From Parvularcula maris (GTDB taxonomy: Bacteria > Pseudomonadota > Alphaproteobacteria > Caulobacterales > Parvularculaceae), in contig NZ_JANIBC010000001.1 of assembly GCF_024505085.1 (NCBI RefSeq), positions 496,001 through 560,000 of the forward strand: a stretch of 64,000 nt of DNA, written 5' to 3'. The translations under genes and the position numbers were made by a program. Of the stretch, positions 61,869-64,000 are shown piece by piece (the stretch's first letter is position 1; each line of letters starts with the position of its first letter). The notes beneath the pieces were generated by a model that saw nothing but the letters and a program-made list of their open reading frames with translations, was not told the DNA's origin and did no database searches.

Positions 61869-62459
61869 TCAGCCCTTCTTGGCCAGCTCTTCCTTCAGCC
61901 GCTCGATCTCGGCCCGCAGGGCTTCGACCTCGCCTTCCTTCGCCGCCGCGCCGCCGCCGTGCTGGGGCGGTTTGAGACCGAACATGGCCATGCCCTGCTC
62001 GAACAGCGCCATGTTCTGCCGCGCCGCGTTCTCGAAGATCTGCATCCCGCCCGCCGGGGTCGCGAAGGCTTCGGAGAGCGACTGGCGCATGCTCTCCTGG
62101 TTCTTGCGGAACGCCTCCATGGAGGCCTCGAGATAGCTCGGCACGAAGCTCTGCAGGTTGTCGCCGTAGAGGCCGATGAGCTGACGCAGGAAGCGGACGG
62201 GGAGGAGGTTCTGCCCCTTGGTCTCCTGCTCGAAGATGATCTGGGCGAGCACCGCGCGGGTCAGGTCGTCGCCGGACTTGGCGTCCACCACCACGAACTC
62301 CTCCCCGGCGCGGACCATGCCCGCGAGGGTCTCCAAGGTGACGTAGGTGGAGGTCTTGGTGTTGTAGAGCCGCCGGTTCGCGTACTTCTTGATGACGATG
62401 CTCTCGGTCTCCTGCGCGTCGGGCTTGCCTTCTGCCGGGCTAGGTTGTTCGAGAGCCAT
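61869..62459 (-). CDS. phaR: Polyhydroxyalkanoate synthesis regulator PhaR
   Basis: About 196 residues. The start MALEQPSPAEG is chosen over an upstream frame. The PHB/PHA accumulation regulator domain has IVIKKYANRRLYNTKTSTYV and TLETLAGMVRAGEEFVVVDA, then GDDLTRAVLAQIIFEQE. The C-terminal half is helical and ends LRAEIERLKEELAKKG. PhaR binds DNA and PHB granules and represses pha genes when granules are scarce. It is divergent from phaA. Confidence 0.95.
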   Translation of the reverse strand: MALEQPSPAEGKPDAQETESIVIKKYANRRLYNTKTSTYVTLETLAGMVRAGEEFVVVDAKSGDDLTRAVLAQIIFEQETKGQNLLPVRFLRQLIGLYGDNLQSFVPSYLEASMEAFRKNQESMRQSLSEAFATPAGGMQIFENAARQNMALFEQGMAMFGLKPPQHGGGAAAKEGEVEALRAEIERLKEELAKKG

Positions 62460-62537
62460 ATCGTGCGCCTTCCTGGTCCGTTCCCTTAGGCAGTAACCTA
62501 GTGGGCGGGCCAGGGAAAGCCCGCTAGCCCATCTCAG

Positions 62538-62565
62538 TTGCTGCACCCGCGTTGTGCCACTGCAG
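62538..62565 (+). promoter_or_regulatory. TGC-rich candidate PhaR site before phaA
   Basis: TTGCTGCA (62538-62545), then TTGTGCCACTGCAG (62552-62565). PhaR proteins are reported to bind TGC-rich sequences near pha promoters. It lies 17 bases before the phaA start, with the ribosome site AAGGAG between. Confidence 0.35.
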
Positions 62566-62581
62566 AATAAAGGAGAAGTTC

Positions 62582-63763
62582 ATGAGCCAGGATGTTGTGA
62601 TTGCGAGCGCCAAGAGGACGGCCATCGGCAGCTTCGGCGGCACGCTCACGCCGGTCAGCGCCCCCGAGCTCGGCCGCGCTGCCATCGAGGCCGCCATGGA
62701 GCAGGCCGGTGTGCAGGGCGAGAACGTCGACGAGGTCATCATGGGCAACGTGCTGACGGCTGGCCTCGGCCAGAACCCGGCGCGCCAGGCCTCGATGAAC
62801 GCAGGCATTCCTCAGGAGCGCCCGGCCATGACCATCAACCAGGTCTGCGGCTCCGGCCTTCGCGCGGCGATGCTCGGTGCCCAGGTGATCAGGAACGGCG
62901 ACGGCAAGGTCGTCGTGGTCGGTGGCCAGGAGAACATGTCCGCCTCGCCCCACGCCCAAACCCTGCGCGAGGGCCAGAAGATGGGCCCCGTCACCATGGT
63001 CGACACCATGATCGTCGACGGCCTCTGGGACGCCTTCAACAACTACCATATGGGCCAGACCGCCGAGAACCTGGCGGAGAAGTACCAGATCTCCCGCGAC
63101 GACCAGGACGCCTTTGCCGCTGGCTCCCAGCAGAAAGCCGCCGCTGCCCAGGAAGCCGGGCGCTTCGACGACGAGATCACGGCGGTGACCATTAAGAACC
63201 GCAAGGGCGACATCACCTTCGACAAGGACGAGTATATCCGCGGCGGCACCACGGCGGAGAAGCTTGGCGGTCTGCGTCCCGCCTTCGCCAAAGAGGGCTC
63301 GGTGACGGCAGGCAACGCCTCGGGCCTCAATGACGGCGCGGCCGCGCTGGTCCTGATGAGCATGGACGAGGCAGAAGCCAGGGGCGTCACCCCGCTCGCC
63401 CGCATCAAGAGCTTCGCCCATTGCGGCGTCGACCCCTCCATCATGGGTATCGGCCCGGCGCCCGCCTCGCGGCTCGCGCTCGAGAAAGCGGGCTGGCAGC
63501 TTGCCGATCTCGACCTGATCGAGGCCAACGAGGCTTTCGCCGCCCAGGCCCTCTCGGTCGGCAAGGAGCTCGGCTGGGACGCCGAGAAGGTCAACGTCAA
63601 TGGCGGCGCCATCGCCCTTGGCCACCCCATCGGCGCCTCCGGCGCCCGCATCCTCACCACGCTCCTCTACGAGCTGAAGCGCCGCGAGCAGGACAAGGGC
63701 CTCGCCACCCTGTGCATCGGCGGCGGCATGGGCGTCGCCATGTGCGTCGAGCGCGTGCACTAA
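62582..63763 (+). CDS. phaA: Acetyl-CoA C-acetyltransferase (beta-ketothiolase)
   Basis: A 393-residue thiolase starting [20 protein letters not shown] after AAGGAG. The nucleophile Cys is in [14 protein letters not shown] (about residue 89), the His in [10 protein letters not shown] and the second Cys in [11 protein letters not shown]. It condenses two acetyl-CoA to acetoacetyl-CoA, the first step of PHB synthesis. The divergent phaR supports that role. phaB is not seen in the 237 bases that remain. Confidence 0.95.
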   Translation: MSQDVVIASAKRTAIGSFGGTLTPVSAPELGRAAIEAAMEQAGVQGENVDEVIMGNVLTAGLGQNPARQASMNAGIPQERPAMTINQVCGSGLRAAMLGAQVIRNGDGKVVVVGGQENMSASPHAQTLREGQKMGPVTMVDTMIVDGLWDAFNNYHMGQTAENLAEKYQISRDDQDAFAAGSQQKAAAAQEAGRFDDEITAVTIKNRKGDITFDKDEYIRGGTTAEKLGGLRPAFAKEGSVTAGNASGLNDGAAALVLMSMDEAEARGVTPLARIKSFAHCGVDPSIMGIGPAPASRLALEKAGWQLADLDLIEANEAFAAQALSVGKELGWDAEKVNVNGGAIALGHPIGASGARILTTLLYELKRREQDKGLATLCIGGGMGVAMCVERVH

Positions 63764-63924
63764 TTTAGTTGGCGCTACCGCTCGCTCGCGCTCGCTACTT
63801 GAGCGCCGGCTCGACTTCGCTTTCGCTTCGCTCGCGTTCTCAGCGGGTTAGGGTGGTTGCTTGGTTCCTCCCCCTTCCTGGAGGAGCTGTCCTACGGGTT
63901 GGTCCTTGTTGCAACGCTCTTTCT
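63764..63924. other. Intergenic, no supported gene
   Basis: A low-complexity stretch of cgctcgct-type repeats (63776-63840) with a weak ggcgct/agcgcc pairing that might end phaA transcription. I see no gene here. Confidence 0.4.
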
Positions 63925-64000
63925 CTAGCGCTCACTCTTCCTTCTAACGCTCACCACGGCGAAGACCGTGGTGCCCATCTCCTGCGGGTGCTTTCTCGTT
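63925..64000 (-). CDS. Possible C-terminal end of a minus-strand gene (window edge)
   Basis: A frame without stops from the window edge to TAG at 63927-63925 gives 24 residues: RKHPQEMGTTVFAVVSVRR plus a short basic tail. Third positions are about 80% G/C, which suits coding DNA here. Too short to name. Confidence 0.25.
   Translation of the reverse strand, partial: TRKHPQEMGTTVFAVVSVRRKSER

Noticed and set aside
63776-63840. CRISPR- or tandem-repeat-like cgctcgct stretch
   Set aside because: Unit length and spacing are irregular; low-complexity intergenic sequence.

Overview
This is a chromosomal segment of a GC-rich (about two thirds G+C by eye) alphaproteobacterium. The evidence is a gene transfer agent (GTA) cluster of the Rhodobacter type, PleC/DivJ-like histidine kinases, DUF1491, PhaR, an alphaproteobacterial-style RpoH and an astADB arginine operon. 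I cannot fix the genus. Caulobacterales, Parvularculales and sphingomonad-like lineages all fit. I see no rRNA, tRNA, CRISPR array, IS element or integrase.

Layout. 1-8.8 kb holds a truncated GNAT gene coupled to sufE, a secreted unknown protein, a histidine kinase coupled to a DUF1491 gene, a class A penicillin-binding protein, an alpha/beta-hydrolase joined to a large C-terminal region, and a YcgN-type cysteine-cluster protein. 9.0-21.2 kb is a compact GTA operon (g1? g2 g3 g3.5 g4 g5 g6 g7 g8 g9 g11-like g12 g13 g14 g15) whose genes mostly overlap by 4 bases. g10 and g10.1 are missing and the tape-measure-like gene is very short. 21.5-29 kb is an envelope-stress and signalling block: DnaJ-like, HtrA/DegP protease, OmpR-type regulator, sensor kinase, then a PleC-like kinase on the other strand. 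A 303-bp element bounded by perfect 22-bp inverted repeats separates the regulator from its kinase.

29-34.1 kb is an arginine succinyltransferase operon (M20 hydrolase, astA, astD, astB). 34-42 kb has a lipoprotein gene, alanine dehydrogenase, rpoH, an OmpA-type porin, a YgjP/SprT-like metalloprotease and mutS. 42-48 kb has a small membrane protein, an inositol-monophosphatase-like enzyme, an acyl-CoA synthetase, a CPBP protease, and a BlaI repressor next to a fused M56/M23 membrane peptidase. 48-54 kb carries hisI, a small lipoprotein, an amidohydrolase, a second CPBP protease, folE and cysS. 54.6-61 kb carries an EamA transporter, an IscU-like scaffold, yidD, a DUF6151 protein, and thrS coupled to an O-antigen-ligase-like gene and a glycosyltransferase. 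61-64 kb holds an AT-rich lipoprotein gene and the divergent phaR/phaA pair of polyhydroxybutyrate metabolism.

Two families of structured intergenic repeats recur (A: five copies; B: three copies). Each copy has two local hairpins plus a long-range complementary pair. One copy supplies the start of yidD. Most of the window is ordinary chromosomal housekeeping. The parts most worth a second look are the reduced GTA tail genes, the BlaI/M56-M23 pair, the inverted-repeat element inside the two-component operon, and the arginine operon with its M20 hydrolase and start-codon hairpin.
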